DNA from: Zarea fungicola
Lineage: Eukaryota; Ascomycota; Sordariomycetes; Hypocreales; Cordycipitaceae
Length of the DNA stretch: 64,000 nt
Direction: 5' to 3'
Assembly (NCBI GenBank): GCA_900169235.1
Contig: FWCC01000309.1
Coordinates: forward strand, 62,001-126,000
The position numbers were made by a program, and so were the translations under genes. The notes beneath the pieces were generated by a model. It did not search any database. It was not told the DNA's origin and saw only the letters and a list, made by a program, of their open reading frames with translations. Position 1 is the first letter of the stretch, and the number at the start of each line of letters is the position of its first letter. Positions 21,502-34,407 of the stretch are shown piece by piece.

Positions 21502-24500
21502 ATGTACTGCACTACTCTGTTACTCTGTTCGGTGGCACTGACATTGGCTGAAGGTTTATCGCCGAATATATATCAGAAGCACCCAAGACATTTCCTTAAA
21601 CGACAAGCTACAGGGCCTCCGACTAATATATCTTCTGTGTCGAATCCCGGCACATATCCATTGACAGTCACAGAGACTGTGACTGTGGTCGAGATTACTA
21701 TCACAGCCGACTGCTATGTTAGAACATCATATTTAGTCGGCGATTTACGTACTTCAGACGTTGTCACCTCTTCTATCGCTACTTCCACAGCTAGTGTTGC
21801 CAACAAGGGAAAGTTTGTGTCAGGCAGCAATCCTTGGGCAACGGAAGAGAGCAGCAGTCTGCGAACTATACTACCAACACCCTCCTCAATCGCATACAAT
21901 ACTTCTTACACTGTTAGTGTTGAGACTATCAAGACTGCTAGTTCAACGATATTTAGTCTTCCGGCGCTCGAAAACGTGAAACCACAGACTAGTGGTATAC
22001 TGAACAGCGAGCTGGGTGAAATCGGGCAACCAACCAAGAACCCTCTCCTGACGGCGACCGTTCCTACACTGCCTTCCTTACCAACATTTACCTCATCGCA
22101 ATTGAGAACCCCGAGGATCACTGCATTACCTTTTCGAACAGACGGACCCAGAGCCTCTGACGGGCGCAAACCGCTCTTTCCATATCTAAATTCTACTACA
22201 GCCTCTCTTGCTCCTGCTTCGGCTAGACCGGCAAAAAACAACACCTTTATTCCACCTCTATATGTCAAAAACTCCACAAATACATCCAGGAATCGAACCT
22301 CTGATGTAATAACACCGACGAATATGTCTCAAGGAAACATTTTTGCGGAACCCATTGACACAAGACCCTTGCCGCCGCAATTCTTGTCTCGGCCGGACCA
22401 CCCCGTCCCGCGCACCGGCATCAGAACGAAGGGACCGCTTCAAACGAACAAATTCTACTCCAACCTATTTTTGGGTAACCAGCAAGACCCGGTATTTACT
22501 TTCCCATACTCTATCAGCTGGGTCGATGGAACCGGTGTGAGTGGCAGCCATGGCCTGGCCTGCACGCACATCGAGGAGAAGCAGCGACAATTTGGTCCCC
22601 CAGCGTTTAATGTCTCCGCATCCTACTACATCAACCCCATTGGCATCCAGTCCATGATTGTTTCAGCGAGAGAGTTAGGAAATGGAACCAAGTTGATTGT
22701 TGACAGCATGACAGCGTTTTCTGCACGAGCCAGTCTGAGTTCTAGCGAATCAGTGGAGCCAAGCGTCTCGTTTCCTCTTGTGCAGGGAATGGCATACATC
22801 ACGGCGCAATACAATGGTGCGACGCCATTGCTACAAACTGGTATCTTCTTCCTAAATGTGACTCGATCCACAAAGAAGCCAAAGCAAAATGTCACCAAGT
22901 ATAGCTTTGTTCTCGAGGACGGCACAACTTGGCGTGTATATGGATACAAGACGAAAGGTGATGATCTTGATCTGCAGGTCCTCAATAACGGTGTGGCCAT
23001 GTCGTCGAAACCTTTTTATGGCATTTTGCAAGTAGCAAAGGAGGGCGTTCCAGGTCAACAAAATGAAACGAATACCGTGCTTGATGACGGTGCTGGCATC
23101 TATCCTGTGACTATGGATATCTCTGGCACGGTGACTGGTTCACAAGGAAGTTATTCTTTCGAGTATGAAAAAGATGGTCATCCCGAGGGTGAACTTCTCA
23201 TGTTTGCTTTGCCTCACCATGTCGAGTCATTTGACGCTGCGACGAGGGCGAAGCAGCAGAAGGGCATGTCTCTTATCACAACGACAAAAGGCAATGCAGT
23301 ACTTGTGAAAGGTGCAAGGTGGACAATGTTGGAGCCTACAATGCCGACAAATCTTGGATTCGAGCCGTTCCATGCTAGCAAAGGTGCCATGGGAAACTTA
23401 TCGGATAGCACGAAGCAGACTATTCATGCTGCTGCCTCGAAGGAAATTCTGCAAGACATGATTGCAGCGACGGATCTGAATTCTATGTATTGGAGTGGAA
23501 AAGCATTGGCCAAATATGCGTCAATGTTGTACGTTATAAACGACATGCTTGGAGATACAAAACTTGCGCAGACAGGGCTTGGTCAGTTGAAGACGGCATT
23601 TGCAAGATTTGCAGACAACAAGCAGATATACCCATTGGTACATGAAAGTAAGTTTGATTCGGCCCTGTCCATCAAGACTCTGTTTTTACTAACATGACAC
23701 AGCTGCTTGGGGAGGTGTTGTGTCGTCTGGGACCTATGTAACTGGACAAGCTCTCGAAGATTACGGCAACACATTCTACAATGACCATCATTTCCATTAT
23801 GGCTACCATATCTTTGCTGCTGCCGTGATTGGACACCTGGACAAGACTTGGATAGCGGGCAATAAAGATTATGTGAACATGCTGGCGCGCGATACGTCGA
23901 ACCCCAGTGCAAAGGACACAATTTTCCCCATGTGGCGCTCGTTTGACTGGTACCATGGGCACAGCTGGGCAACTGGACTGTTCGCCTCACTCGATGGCAA
24001 AAACCAAGAATCGACCTCAGAGGACATGATGCACGCATATGGCCTCAAAATGTGGGGGAAAGTGAGTGGGAATGCGCCAATGGAAGCCAGGTAAGTGTGA
24101 AATAGTTGAAACATGGCAATTATTATGAGTAGTGGCTGACTATGGAATAGAGCCAATGTGCAGCTGGCGGTAATGGCACGAAGCCTACCACACTACTATC
24201 TGTATGAGAGCAACAACATAGTGCAGCCGAGTCAATTTATTGGAAACAAGGTAGCAGGCATCTTGTTTGAGAACAAGGTTCACCACACCACATTTTTCGG
24301 CAACGAGATTGAGTCAATTCAAGGCATTCACATGATTCCGATATTGCCAGTTTCGACGGTTGCCCGCCAGCCAGGATTTGTCAAGGAAGAATGGGACGCC
24401 TTCTTCAGCAACGGCAGACTAGAAGATATCGATAATGGTTGGAAGTCTATTTTACTGGGCAATTATGCAACGATTGAGCCACAGAAGGCGTATGAGATGT

Positions 24501-24651
24501 TGAGCTCCAAGACTTTTCAGGAGAAGTGGTTGGATGGTGGAATTTCGTTGACATGGCTGTTGGCCTACTCTGCCGGTATGTTGAAGAAGACTTGCCGATT
24601 CCAAGAATGATTTGTATACTAACTTTTGATCCAGCTCTTGGCGGCTTATAA
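21502..24651 (+). CDS. Secreted endo-1,3-beta-glucanase, GH81
   Basis: Exons 21502-23647, 23703-24090, 24151-24575 and 24635-24651 give about 991 residues. The first 18 or so residues form a signal peptide (MYCTTLLLCSVALTLAEG), followed by a Kex2-like HFLKRQ site. A Ser/Thr/Pro-rich linker runs to about residue 290. The GH81 domain starts at PLQTNKFYSNLFLGNQ and continues through PYSISW, YAISWVDG-like strands and DHHFHYGYHIFAAA. The acid/base regions are FDWYHGHSWA (Asp) and NQESTSEDMMHAYGLKMWG (Glu). The enzyme cleaves beta-1,3-glucan in cell walls, during cell separation or attack on other fungi. The last exon is only 17 nt and codes for the final five residues before the stop. It has a normal CTAAC branch site and CAG acceptor. 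The start at 21415 is an alternative. Confidence 0.93.
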
Positions 24652-26769
24652 GCAATTAGGGATGGTTAGTCAAGATCGTGTTGGAGTGGGCGAGCCTGGT
24701 CTGGTACATGCACATTTGGACAGAATTTGTCGGATGAGTTCTTTGTAAAAATTCGGTTGTATTGATATTTTATTGTTTTGGACATTGTGATAGAATAGAC
24801 CTAGACCAGTATACGATTACACTTTTTTATCCAACTTTGGTGCTTTGGTGCTTTGGTGCTTTGTGGGCATCTATCTGCATGGATACATAGAGTCGTGGAG
24901 GAAAAGGCGACTGACTGAGGTGAAGCGGGTTTCCCAAATAAGCTAGATCTGGCGATTGTGGGGGAGGCTGTGCATGTCTTAGCCGCATCGGAAGCTACCC
25001 TTGCAAGCAATGGAGGATGATGGCAAAGCTTTGATAATATTTTGTGATGGTGGCATAAGAACTGGCGTCGGGATCTTCGGAGGCTTGCGAGTCAAAACAA
25101 AACAAAATGCGTCTGACGGTGAGCCGGTGAGCTGGCGGCTCCTTTCCGTTCCGCGTGTCCCAGGCAGATAAAGCGGCAACGGATGATGCGGGAAGATAAC
25201 TAGGTAGTTAATAATGTTTCGTAACGGATTGAATCAGGCGACGACAGCACTGCCTGCGGCGCAGCGGGCCCAGCTCCAAATGATGAATGCAGACCTGAGG
25301 AGCTGTACGTGCAGCTAAGCCTTGGGCGCAATTGAAAAGCGGTGTATCACTAACGAAGTGTAAAAATGGAGGGAAGGGTTTTACACGCGTCCACGTTTTC
25401 TTTTGCTAGTGTTAATTTGTTGTTGATGCACGGAGCACAGTATGTAGGTACATGCAATGCATGCAGTACGAGGTTGGGAGCATGCATGAGAGGCCTCCAG
25501 CGATTTGGGACAGATTTGCAGTTACAGTGGCTCGCCGAGACAGGGAAGCGCCACAATGGGAGGCCTGCCTTGGGTAGCCTAACGGGTCTGGTGTACAGGG
25601 CTGCAAAAGGGAAAAAAACCTTGGCAAAAAGGGTCCAGCAGGACGAGGAGTGAAAAAATGCCATGGGAGAAGAAGAATCGAATTGAGCGCCAGAATTTTG
25701 AAACTGAATTTAATTACTATATTTTTCAGCCGCTGAACTTTGTGTACCATGTACCAGACCGGTAGCAAGATTACTTTTCTTTGACGGGGTCTGGCCCGTG
25801 ACAGAGTGAAAGACGTCACAGATGGGCGGCCTAGTTAACGGTGGCTGGTGGGGCAAGGGGGAGGAGCAAGCTCACTGGGGCTGCTGAAAGAAATGAAAAT
25901 CTGGGGCTTTTTACTGGAAGAAGATGCAGGTGCATAGGGATGTGTGTCCATGGGTATGCCACAAGGGCAAGAGAAGCTTTTTTGGTGTCTGACATGGCTA
26001 ATGGAAACGAAACGGAGAGGATCCGTCCTGCAGGTCTTGGAGCTAGGGGCGTGCCCACGCCACAAGGAGCTTATTAGTTGACTACTATGATACCACCTGC
26101 CACAACCTCTCCCAGACAAGCTCAGACAAAAACGGAATCGTCAGCTGTCGTAGCTTGTACAAAGCACGCTAGCTTGTAGAGAGCGAGCCACGACAGAAGA
26201 AGGAAAATCAAGGTGTTTAGCTCCAACTACCGAGCAGCTCCCACCAAACCCACCTCCCCGGCCGTCCCATTCAACTATTCGCATCCGTCAAACGCCGGAA
26301 TCCTCTTCTTTTAAACTCTCGCGCCGCCACTAAACCGTAAAAACGGGCTTAAAAATTCTTCTGGTCCTTCATTTATCCCAATTCTTCTTTACCAATTCTG
26401 CATTTAACGTACATCCAGTCTTGACCTTGACCTTTCTTTATCTGTTGGTAGGTGTTCTGTTTGTTGTTTTGCTGGGTTGCTCCCTCTCCCCACGGAAGTC
26501 ACTACCTGGACAGCTAGCGACTACCCAAAAACGCATGCGCTGACCTGGCTCTCCTACGTCTAGGAATTCTCATTCCACACTCAACTCAAATCTGTGAACA
26601 ACTTTGCTCCGGCCAAGCATTCAATCTTTTATCTTCAAGTAAAGGAGCCAAAAAAAAGAAAGGAAAGGAAAATCGTCAAAACACTGGCCATTCGAGCTTG
26701 GTTCTGGCCAGAACAGGACAAAGAGCTTTTACTCAACAGCTTCCACAGGCCACCTTTGGCGTCAGAACA
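24652..26769. other. Intergenic region, promoter of the CAX exchanger
   Basis: About 2.1 kb without a supportable gene. The right 500 bases are pyrimidine-rich and contain TTTATC/TTCTTT runs typical of a strongly used fungal promoter and 5' UTR. Frames at 25350-25820 on both strands carry no known motifs. Confidence 0.45.
24835..24863 (+). repeat. Microsatellite-like 8-bp tandem repeat
   Basis: CTTTGGTG occurs three times in a row followed by a partial copy, in the region downstream of the glucanase gene. Confidence 0.75.
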
Positions 26770-28462
26770 ATGAGCAATACGAAACCCAACAATCAGCACG
26801 CCTCGGAGCGCACCCCTCTCATCCATGGAGAACGTTCCAATACCGCCAACGGCGCCCCTAGCAGAAGCGACAGCTATCGCCATGTCCGTGGCTCCCGCGC
26901 CTTGCACTTCTTTACAGACTCTCGCTACACCCCTGGCACCGATCACAGCAACATTGTCCTCCGCAGCCTCGCCTATACCTGGCATGTCACCAAGGTGACT
27001 CTTCTCAGCAGTATGAGGCCTCTTCCCCGATTTCATTGTTTGGATATGCCGCTAGAAAATCAAACTAACCCTCTAATTCCCACCAGACTATGTCAACTTC
27101 CTCCTCATCATGGTCCCCGTTGGCATCGTCGCCGGCAAGTCAGGCTGGGGTGCCACTGCCGTCTTTACGCTGAATTTCTTTGCCATTATCCCCCTGGCCG
27201 CCGTCTTGTCCTTTGCTACTGAGGAAATCTCGCTCAAACTCGGCGACGCCCTTGGCGGTCTGCTGAATGCCACCTTTGGCAACGCCGTTGAATTGATTGT
27301 ATGCCTCTCGATTAATTTGCCTAGCTGGGCCTCGTTATCACAATAAACACCGCTAACACAAACAATAGGTCAGCATTGTTGCTCTACGCGATGATCAGAT
27401 TGAAGTCGTTCAAGCCTCGATGCTCGGCTCCATCCTCTCCAACTTACTGCTCGTCATGGGCATGTGTTTCTTCTTTGGTGGCCTCGTCCACGGCGGAACT
27501 AACGGCCGTGGCCGTGAGCAGGTTTTCTCTGCCGCCGTGGCCCAGACCACATGCTCTCTAATGGCACTGTCTTCTGCTTCGCTCGTCCTTCCTGCGGCTG
27601 TAAGTGTGAAACTACCTTTTGAAACCGCGAGCCGCCAACTAACTCACCTGGCAGCTCTACAGTGTCCTTGACCGCAACAACAACTCTGGGGCTAAACGTG
27701 ACAGCATTCTCACATTGTCCCGTGGTACAGCCATCATCCTGCTTGCCCTTTATATCCTCTACCTCGTCTTTCAGCTCCGCACTCACAGCAACCTCTTTGA
27801 CGCCGAGTCCCAGACTATTCCCGGCAGCGACGATGAGACTACCCAGACGCCCGAAGCGGAGACAGAGGATGCCCATGAGCAGGAACCCGTCATGGGCCCT
27901 GTTGCCAGTCTTGCCGTTCTCGTTGTCACTACCATCCTCGTGGCCATCTGTGCCGATTACCTGGTTGGTAGCATCGACGAGATTGTCGAGTCTACCAACA
28001 TCAGCAAGGCTTTCATTGGTCTGATTCTCATCCCCATCGTCGGAAACGCCGCTGAGCACGTTACTGCTGTGGTGGTTGCCGTCCGCAACAAGATGGACCT
28101 CGCTATGAGTGTGGCCATTGGCTCCAGCATCCAAATTGCCCTTGGTGTTACCCCGTTTTTGGTTATTGTGGGTTGGATCATGGGCAAGGACATGACGCTG
28201 CGTTTCGAAATCTGTAAGTCTTGTCTGATTTACAAACGAAGGAAAAAAAGGTTATTAGAGACAGATGACTAACATGTGTATAGTCCAAACCGTTTGCTTT
28301 GCCGTTTCCGTCCTCGTCGTTACCTACACTGTTCAAGATGGCAAGTCCAACTACCTCGAAGGCGCCATGCTGATTGGTCTCTACATCATAATTGCTGTTG
28401 CCTTTTTCGCGACTCCCGGTGATGCGATGGATGGTGCCAGAACACTTATCTTTGGCAGTTAA
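26770..28462 (+). CDS. Vacuolar Ca2+/H+ exchanger, CAX/Vcx1 family
   Basis: Exons 26770-27010, 27087-27298, 27369-27599, 27655-28213 and 28284-28462 give about 473 residues. The cytosolic N-terminus (about 80 residues) contains RTPLIHGE. The first alpha repeat is GGLLNATFGNAVELIVSIVAL, the second is ILIPIVGNAAEHVTAVVVA; both carry the acidic ion-binding Glu of the family. Between the two halves lies an acidic loop (GSDDETTQTPEAETEDAHEQE), the usual acidic helix region. Eleven or so TM segments are predicted by eye. The protein exchanges vacuolar protons for cytosolic Ca2+ (and Mn2+), acting downstream of calcineurin signals in yeast. The chosen ATG at 26770 follows a non-ATG upstream extension. 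All four introns are 55-76 nt with GT..AG ends. Confidence 0.94.
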
Positions 28463-29063
28463 AGAAGCCACTCTTTGTCTTTGTCTTTACTTCACAAAAT
28501 CAATTAATTGTTCACAAAGGTGGAAAGACAGGTCGGCGTTTGTAGGGCAAACGACCGGAAACTTGTTACCGATTATCTGGAGTTTTGTGCTTTTATGTGT
28601 GCCTTGGGCATCACCTTTGCCTCGGCGGCAGTTTCCTACCACTGTATCTTCTTTTATTACAACGCTCTTACTGGCTCGGATGTCTTGTTGACATTATTCT
28701 GGGTTTACTCGGCGCGTATGTTATGCCGTGTACAAAATTCATCAAGCTTTTTACGAATCATTTTATCAATGCTGTGCCCAACTTTCGAATGGGTGACGAA
28801 GTGTAAAGTAGTGAATTTATTGTAGCAATATGTTTGAAGTATCTACATTAACCAAAGTTGTTGCCACAGCTGCAAGATATATGCTTTTCTAGAGAAGACA
28901 GGTCTCGTGACCAAAGGACGCCCACGTAATGAAATGAAACAAGAGTTATTCGAAAAAGAAAAAGAGTTGACAAGTCGGTCAAGCATCCTAATCAAAGAAC
29001 TTAACGGCGATAGAGACGGGGAGAAAAACACAAAGAGCATGAGATGTACTCTATTTAATATCT
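28463..29063. other. Convergent 3' region, no gene seen
   Basis: Probable 3' UTRs of the exchanger and of utp14. A short hydrophobic plus-strand frame at 28508-28825 lacks family motifs and an exon context. Confidence 0.4.
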
Positions 29064-32059
29064 CTACCTTGTCGGCTTGGACATGGGCGTAATGATACCT
29101 TGCTTCATCAGCACCCTCGGCTTCGTACTCTTCTGGAACACCTCCTTCGTCATCCACTCGGGACCGACAGGCATACGTAGCGACTGCTCATATTGCTCCC
29201 TCGATTCAAAAGGATGCGGTAGCTGCGAGGCCATGTACGCGTTGTTCTAAAAGAAAAGAGCATGCAAGTTAGCAAATCAGTCTAACCAGTACCGAAATTT
29301 CCAAAACCAAGAAGCTCAAATTTCCAAAAAAAAAAAAACACACACACACACGAATTTAATGTATATGGAATTTGGAAGAAGGAGAGAGGCAAGAGGAGTT
29401 TGTGGTGAGGAAAACATACCTTTTTAATGCGCTTCTCGTTAATCATCACCTTGGCCAACTTGGCATCCTTGCGATCCTTTTGCTTGATTCCCTCCACCTT
29501 GGTCAGGAATCTCCCGGCATTCCGCTTGAGCTCACGCTTGCTCACGCCCTCGCCCACCCAGGCGCCCCATCCGGGCAGCGTGTTGTCGATAATCTTGTCG
29601 TCATCGGCTTCGGCCATTGCCGCCTTTTCGCGCTCAAAATCGCCCACGACGTCCTCGCCAGCAAAGGCACGTGCGACCAGCTCTTGGTCGCGGATCGCGA
29701 GGGGGAGGTGCTGCGCCTCGTCATCGTCGGAATCAGAATCGTTGTTGTTGTTGTAGGAAGATGTTGCCTTGCTTCTGGCAGGTGCGACGACAGCGGAGGA
29801 GGAGGAGGATTTGGCTTTGGGTTTGCTACTCGCGACGGCAATGTGCTCGTTGAGGTCGAGATCTTCCGTCGCGCGAGCGGACGGCTTGGTCTTGCGGCGC
29901 GACTCACCGCGCGACCAGGCGCCTGCGGTGCTGTCCGCGGCAGGTTCGGCCCAAGCTGAGTTGGTCGACTTAGCACCGCTGCCATTGGAGGTTGTAATCT
30001 CGACGTCGTCATCGTCGTCGTCTTCGCCATCGCCATTGCCATTCGTAGTCGATACGCGAGCCTTCTTCTTGGATTGCTTCTTAGAGACATCAATGGCTAC
30101 GGGCTTCATCTTGGAAGCCGCAGCATCGCCGTACGACCGACGCCCAACCTCGCCGGTAGCCTCGTCGTCCGAGTCGCTAGCCTCATCCCCATCCAGCTCC
30201 CTGCGGATATCCTTGATGAGCTGATCATTTGCTTCTTTACGCGCCGCTTCCGACTTTTGCATAAACTTCATTGCCATGAGTTTCGACTGTGGCTCTCCCT
30301 CATCCTCCTCGAGCTCCTTGAGCTGTCTCCTCAATGTCGCATCATCATCGCTGTCGCTGCCGTCGCTGCTTGTGTCGTCTGAATCATCAGCGCCACCACG
30401 CTTACCTTCTTTTCTTCGCCGCAGCTCCTCATCCCTCTTCGCCATCTCCGTAAGCCCGGTTCGGAAATCATCATCCCACACCGCGCGCTTGCCTTTATTC
30501 CCCAGCTTTGCCCATTTACTATCCTTGTGTCTCTGGCCTACACGCTCTAGCGCTCGTCTCCGATCCTGTGCCTCGCGCTCCGCCTCCGAGTCCAGCTCTC
30601 CGGCTTCCTCCATCGCCTCTTTCACTGCAAGCTCATCGCGCTCCCGCTCTTTACGGTGCACGCGATGATACGCTTTGCTCTTAATCTTCTTGATGCGTTT
30701 TGTGCGCTTGGCTTCACGTGAGTTCAGCTCGCGTTCTAACCGCCGGCGATTGACAATTTCGCGCTTGGAGAGCTCATTGCCGTCCTCGTCGTACTCGGGC
30801 TTTGCAGGCTTCTTCTTATCCGGGTTTTCTAGGCTGATGCCGCTCTGCTCCATGATGGCCATGATGGTGGATTCCAGTTCGTTGGCAGGTTTGGCTGCCG
30901 AGAGAGGCTGCAGCTCGCCCCGGTCTACACCGGCGCTCTCCGAGTTTTCGGGCAAGGGGAAAACGAGATGCTCGGCCCGGCGGTTGTGTTTGACCGTTTC
31001 TGTCCAACGATCGAGTGTCTTGTTGGTCGTATCGTAGGCGGCGCTGCGGTCGAGGCGACCCTGTTCGCGGCGCGACAGGGGCACATCAAGCTTCTTGGCG
31101 ACACCAGGGCGCTTCTCCTTTTCTTCCTTGTTCATGAGCTTGACAGACTTCTTCATCAGGGGATCATTAAGGAGGGAGAGGCCGAGATCGCCAAAACTAA
31201 TTTTTTGTTTCGAGGAGGGCTTTACCTCGACAGCGCCGTCTGCGCCGCCAAAGCCGGTGATGAGTCCTTGCAGGGCATCGAGTTTCTCGGGATCTGCTTC
31301 CTCTGCGTCTTCCTCGTCGCTGTCACCGTCACCGTCTTCCTCAGAGCCATCGGAGCCATCATCTTCTCCATCAGAGCCTGAGCCTGAGCCTGAGCCGGAT
31401 TGGCTGCCTTCTTCGTCTGAATCCTCCTCAAACTGGTCGAGTGCAGTGGCCAGGTCAATAGCTTCGTCGCCCAGAGTCTGGCCTTCATCGTCATTGGAAT
31501 CGTCGTCAGAGTCGGCGTCCTATATAACCATCCGTGTCAGATCCGTTTGCAGGATTCTATCTAATTTTACCGCCCAGTGTGCAAAATTCCATGCCCATAC
31601 CTTTGTTTTCGACTTGCTGCCTCGAAACTGATATTCCTCAAACTTGTCATTATCGCTGTCGCAAAAAGCATCGTCACTATCAATTTCGGAATCCTCGTCA
31701 TCTTCGGCCATGCCGCCCAGCTGCCACTCGTTACCGTCGCTGTCGCTGCCATATTCCGCGTCGCCATTCTGTGGACGGGCAGCAGGGCGCTTTACTTTCT
31801 TTCGCGTAGGCTCATCGTCTTCGTCCCCATCATCATCGTCGTCATCGTCGTCATCGTCGTCATCGCGGCCGTGTTTGCGGTCAATCTCGGCATCTAGTTC
31901 TCGCGCGCGAGGTGTCTTTCTTATTCTGGTGGGGTATTGCTCCGAGGCCGTATTGAAGGCGTTCAAGGCACTTTTTTGCGACCGGGCCTTGGATCGATTT
32001 ATATTTTTAGGCTTGGCGGCCTTCAGGAGCGGTCGCCCGTGGGATTGGCGTCCAGGCAT
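29064..32059 (-). CDS. utp14: SSU processome protein Utp14
   Basis: Minus-strand exons 32059-31601, 31519-29420 and 29246-29064 give about 913 residues. The N-terminus is MPGRQSHGRPLLKAAKPKNI, then acidic Asp/Glu tracts (a 12-Asp run near residue 65 and SGSGSGSGSDGEDDGSDGSE). The Utp14 core follows: LDVPLSRREQGRLDRSAAYD, TNKTLDRWTETVKHNRRAEHLVFPL, KKIKSKAYHRVHRK and KWAKLGN. Near the end are LPGWGAWVGEG and LPHPFESREQYEQSLRMPVG. PGWGxWxG and FxSxEQYExSLRxPxG are signature blocks of Utp14, which activates the DEAH helicase Dhr1 in 18S rRNA maturation in the nucleolus. The last intron is 173 nt, long for this window and purine-rich; without it the frame runs into a (CA)n tract. Long antisense frames over this gene are composition artefacts. 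Confidence 0.95.
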
Positions 32060-32422
32060 GTTCAGTCGTGTGCTGCAAATGCTGAATATGCCGTTTTGTG
32101 GTTTGCTGGTAGCCTCGATAAAATCTACAAACCCGTTGTCTCGACATTCATTTTTCTGCCATTCAAAATTTTGGCGGTGAAGAAGCTTGCAGGGTAGTGG
32201 GGAGGCTTGCTGAGCAGGGGCCTATCAACGCCGTGCATTTGAGTTCGGGCAGGCGAGGTTGTCCGACTTCCGCGAGCCGCAAGGGAGCAATAAAATTTAG
32301 CGTCACAGACCCTCCGTAATAATTAACCTTGGTCCCCATCACGCCACTCTCGATTCTTCCACGTTTCTTCCTATAGCTGCCATACCTCCATTTTTGCTGT
32401 CTGGGCAGCACAAAACGTGGAA
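32060..32422. other. Divergent promoter utp14/cox15
   Basis: 363 bases between two divergent start codons; no gene. It probably serves both genes. Confidence 0.5.
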
Positions 32423-33885
32423 ATGTCGGCTCTTCTTCCTACCTTTCGGCGAGTTGCATTCCAGAGCCCATCTCGGTTCTTTGTCTGCAACCAATGCCTA
32501 CGACAGGCTCCCCGAGCTTTGCCATCCTCGCGGATAGTCAATGCAGCGCAGTCCCGATTCTTCGTTGCCAATGCCACGGGGCCAGTCAATGCATTGGCTG
32601 CTGAAGAAGTGGCAAAGGCTTCTCCTGCAAAAGCAAAATATGAGTTTCCCAAGACGACGTCAAAGGCGGTTGGCTATTGGCTCATTGGCAGTGCTGTCAG
32701 TGTCTTTGGCATTGTGGTCTGGGGTGGCCTGACCAGATTAACAGAGTCAGGGTATGTATCAATTCTTTACACTGCAGACATGTTTTGAGTAGTTCCTAAC
32801 AACGCACTAGACTAAGTATTACCGAATGGAAGCCCGTCACCGGATCAATGCCTCCCCGTTCCCAGCAGGACTGGGAAGCCGAGTTCGAGCTTTACCGCGC
32901 CTCGCCCGAGTTCAAGCTTCTCAACCCCCACATGACCGTCGAAGAATTCAAGAAGATTTATTTTATGGAATGGAGCCACCGCCTCTGGGGCCGTGTTATT
33001 GGCATGTCCTTTGTCCTGCCCACACTCTACTTCATCGCTCGTCGACGTGTTACCGGAAAGATGGCCGTCAACCTCCTCGGAATCTCCTCCCTTATCGGAT
33101 TCCAAGGCTTCATTGGCTGGTGGATGGTCAAGTCTGGCCTTAAGGACGATCTTTTCGCCGAGGGCTCCCACCCACGCGTCTCCCAGTACCGTCTGACTGC
33201 TCATCTGGGAACCGCCTTCATCTGCTACTCATGGATGCTCTTAACCGGCCTCTCCGTTCTGCGCGCGCGCCGCATGGTGGCAAACCCTCAGGCTGCGCTT
33301 GACACCATTAAGGCCATCCATAACCCGGCGCTGGTGAATTTCCGCCGCAGTGTGCTTGCTGTGACGACGCTCATCTTTGTCACTGCCATGTCCGGTGCGC
33401 TAGTTGCGGGACTCGACGCGGGGCTTATCTACAATGAGTTCCCCAAGATGGGGCTCAGCCTCACGCCACCTGCTTCTGAGCTCTGGAACAAGTTCTACTC
33501 CCGCCGTGAGGACGGCAAGGACCTGTGGTGGCGCAACATGCTCGAGAACCCGAGCACAGTGCAGATGGACCACCGCATCCTCGCCGTGAGCACGTTCTGC
33601 GCCATTCTCGCTTTGTACGCCTTCTCCCGCCGGGGCCGCGTCGGTGCTGCCTTGCCCCGAAACGCCAAGAAGGGCGCCCTCGGCCTGGTGCACCTGGTCT
33701 GCATGCAGGTAGCCCTTGGTATCACCACGCTCATCTACATGGTGCCCATTCCGCTAGGTGCCGCTCACCAAGCTGGCAGTCTTGCCGTTCTGTCTGGCGC
33801 TCTCGTCCTCGCTCATCGTCTTCATGTCCCCAAATCGACTGTCCGCGCGTTGGAGCAGAAGCTCAAGCACATCAAGCCTCAATAA
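32423..33885 (+). CDS. cox15: Heme A synthase Cox15
   Basis: Exons 32423-32751 and 32811-33885 give about 467 residues. Residues 1 to about 45 form a basic, hydroxylated mitochondrial presequence (FRRVAFQSPSRFFV). TM1 ends with VVWGGLTRLTESG/LSITEW, split by the 59-nt intron and diagnostic of CtaA/Cox15. The heme-ligand histidines are visible in EWSHRLWGRVIG, RLTAHLGTAF, MDHRILAVS and GAAHQAGSLAV. The protein, in the inner mitochondrial membrane, oxidises heme O to heme A for cytochrome c oxidase, working with ferredoxin and Cox10. An in-frame GTG six bases upstream is not used here; the ATG at 32423 is the first ATG. Confidence 0.96.
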
Positions 33886-34407
33886 GCGACCTGGGGTTTT
33901 CTTTTTTCTGTGCAGCATGAAACGAGAAATCAGCTGCAGTGTAAAGTAAATTTGACCATGTAACAACAGTGTATACCTTTAGGCGCTGTGGCAAAGTTCG
34001 CTCAGTACTCACCTCCATATTCTTCTGTATAAAGTACGACTTGTGTTTATAGACTTGGCAAGCAATAGAACAATCAACATAGAAATCACCTAGGACCAAA
34101 ATTCTGCGAGACAAGGGAAAATAATATGATTTGGTTCGTATTAACACATCGTCGGCTCTATAAATAATCAGTGCCGTAAAATATTCGTAGTCATTACAGG
34201 AACTTTTTGCCACCTCGTGACGGCAAGTCGCAAAAAGAACAGGCCCGGAGCACTCCGAAAGGGGTAAAAAAGAGTAGAGACATTTTATGCTCTAAACCAA
34301 CCATTTCGATGCTATTTTCAAACCCCCATTCCTTTATACTTTTTTTAAGCCGTTCCTCCACATCGCCTAAATTTTGCAACTTTCTTCCCTCTTTTCTGTT
34401 TTCCCGT
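33886..34407. other. Convergent 3' region, no gene seen
   Basis: Spacer of about 520 bases between the stop codons of cox15 and the following minus-strand gene. No supportable gene. Confidence 0.4.

Noticed and set aside
28508..28825. Plus-strand hydrophobic frame after the Ca2+/H+ exchanger
   Set aside because: Lies after the stop codon in the probable 3' UTR, has no splice link to the exchanger and no family motif. The exchanger is complete without it.
29372..31381. Several plus-strand frames rich in Ser and Leu
   Set aside because: Antisense of the acidic and basic tracts of utp14.
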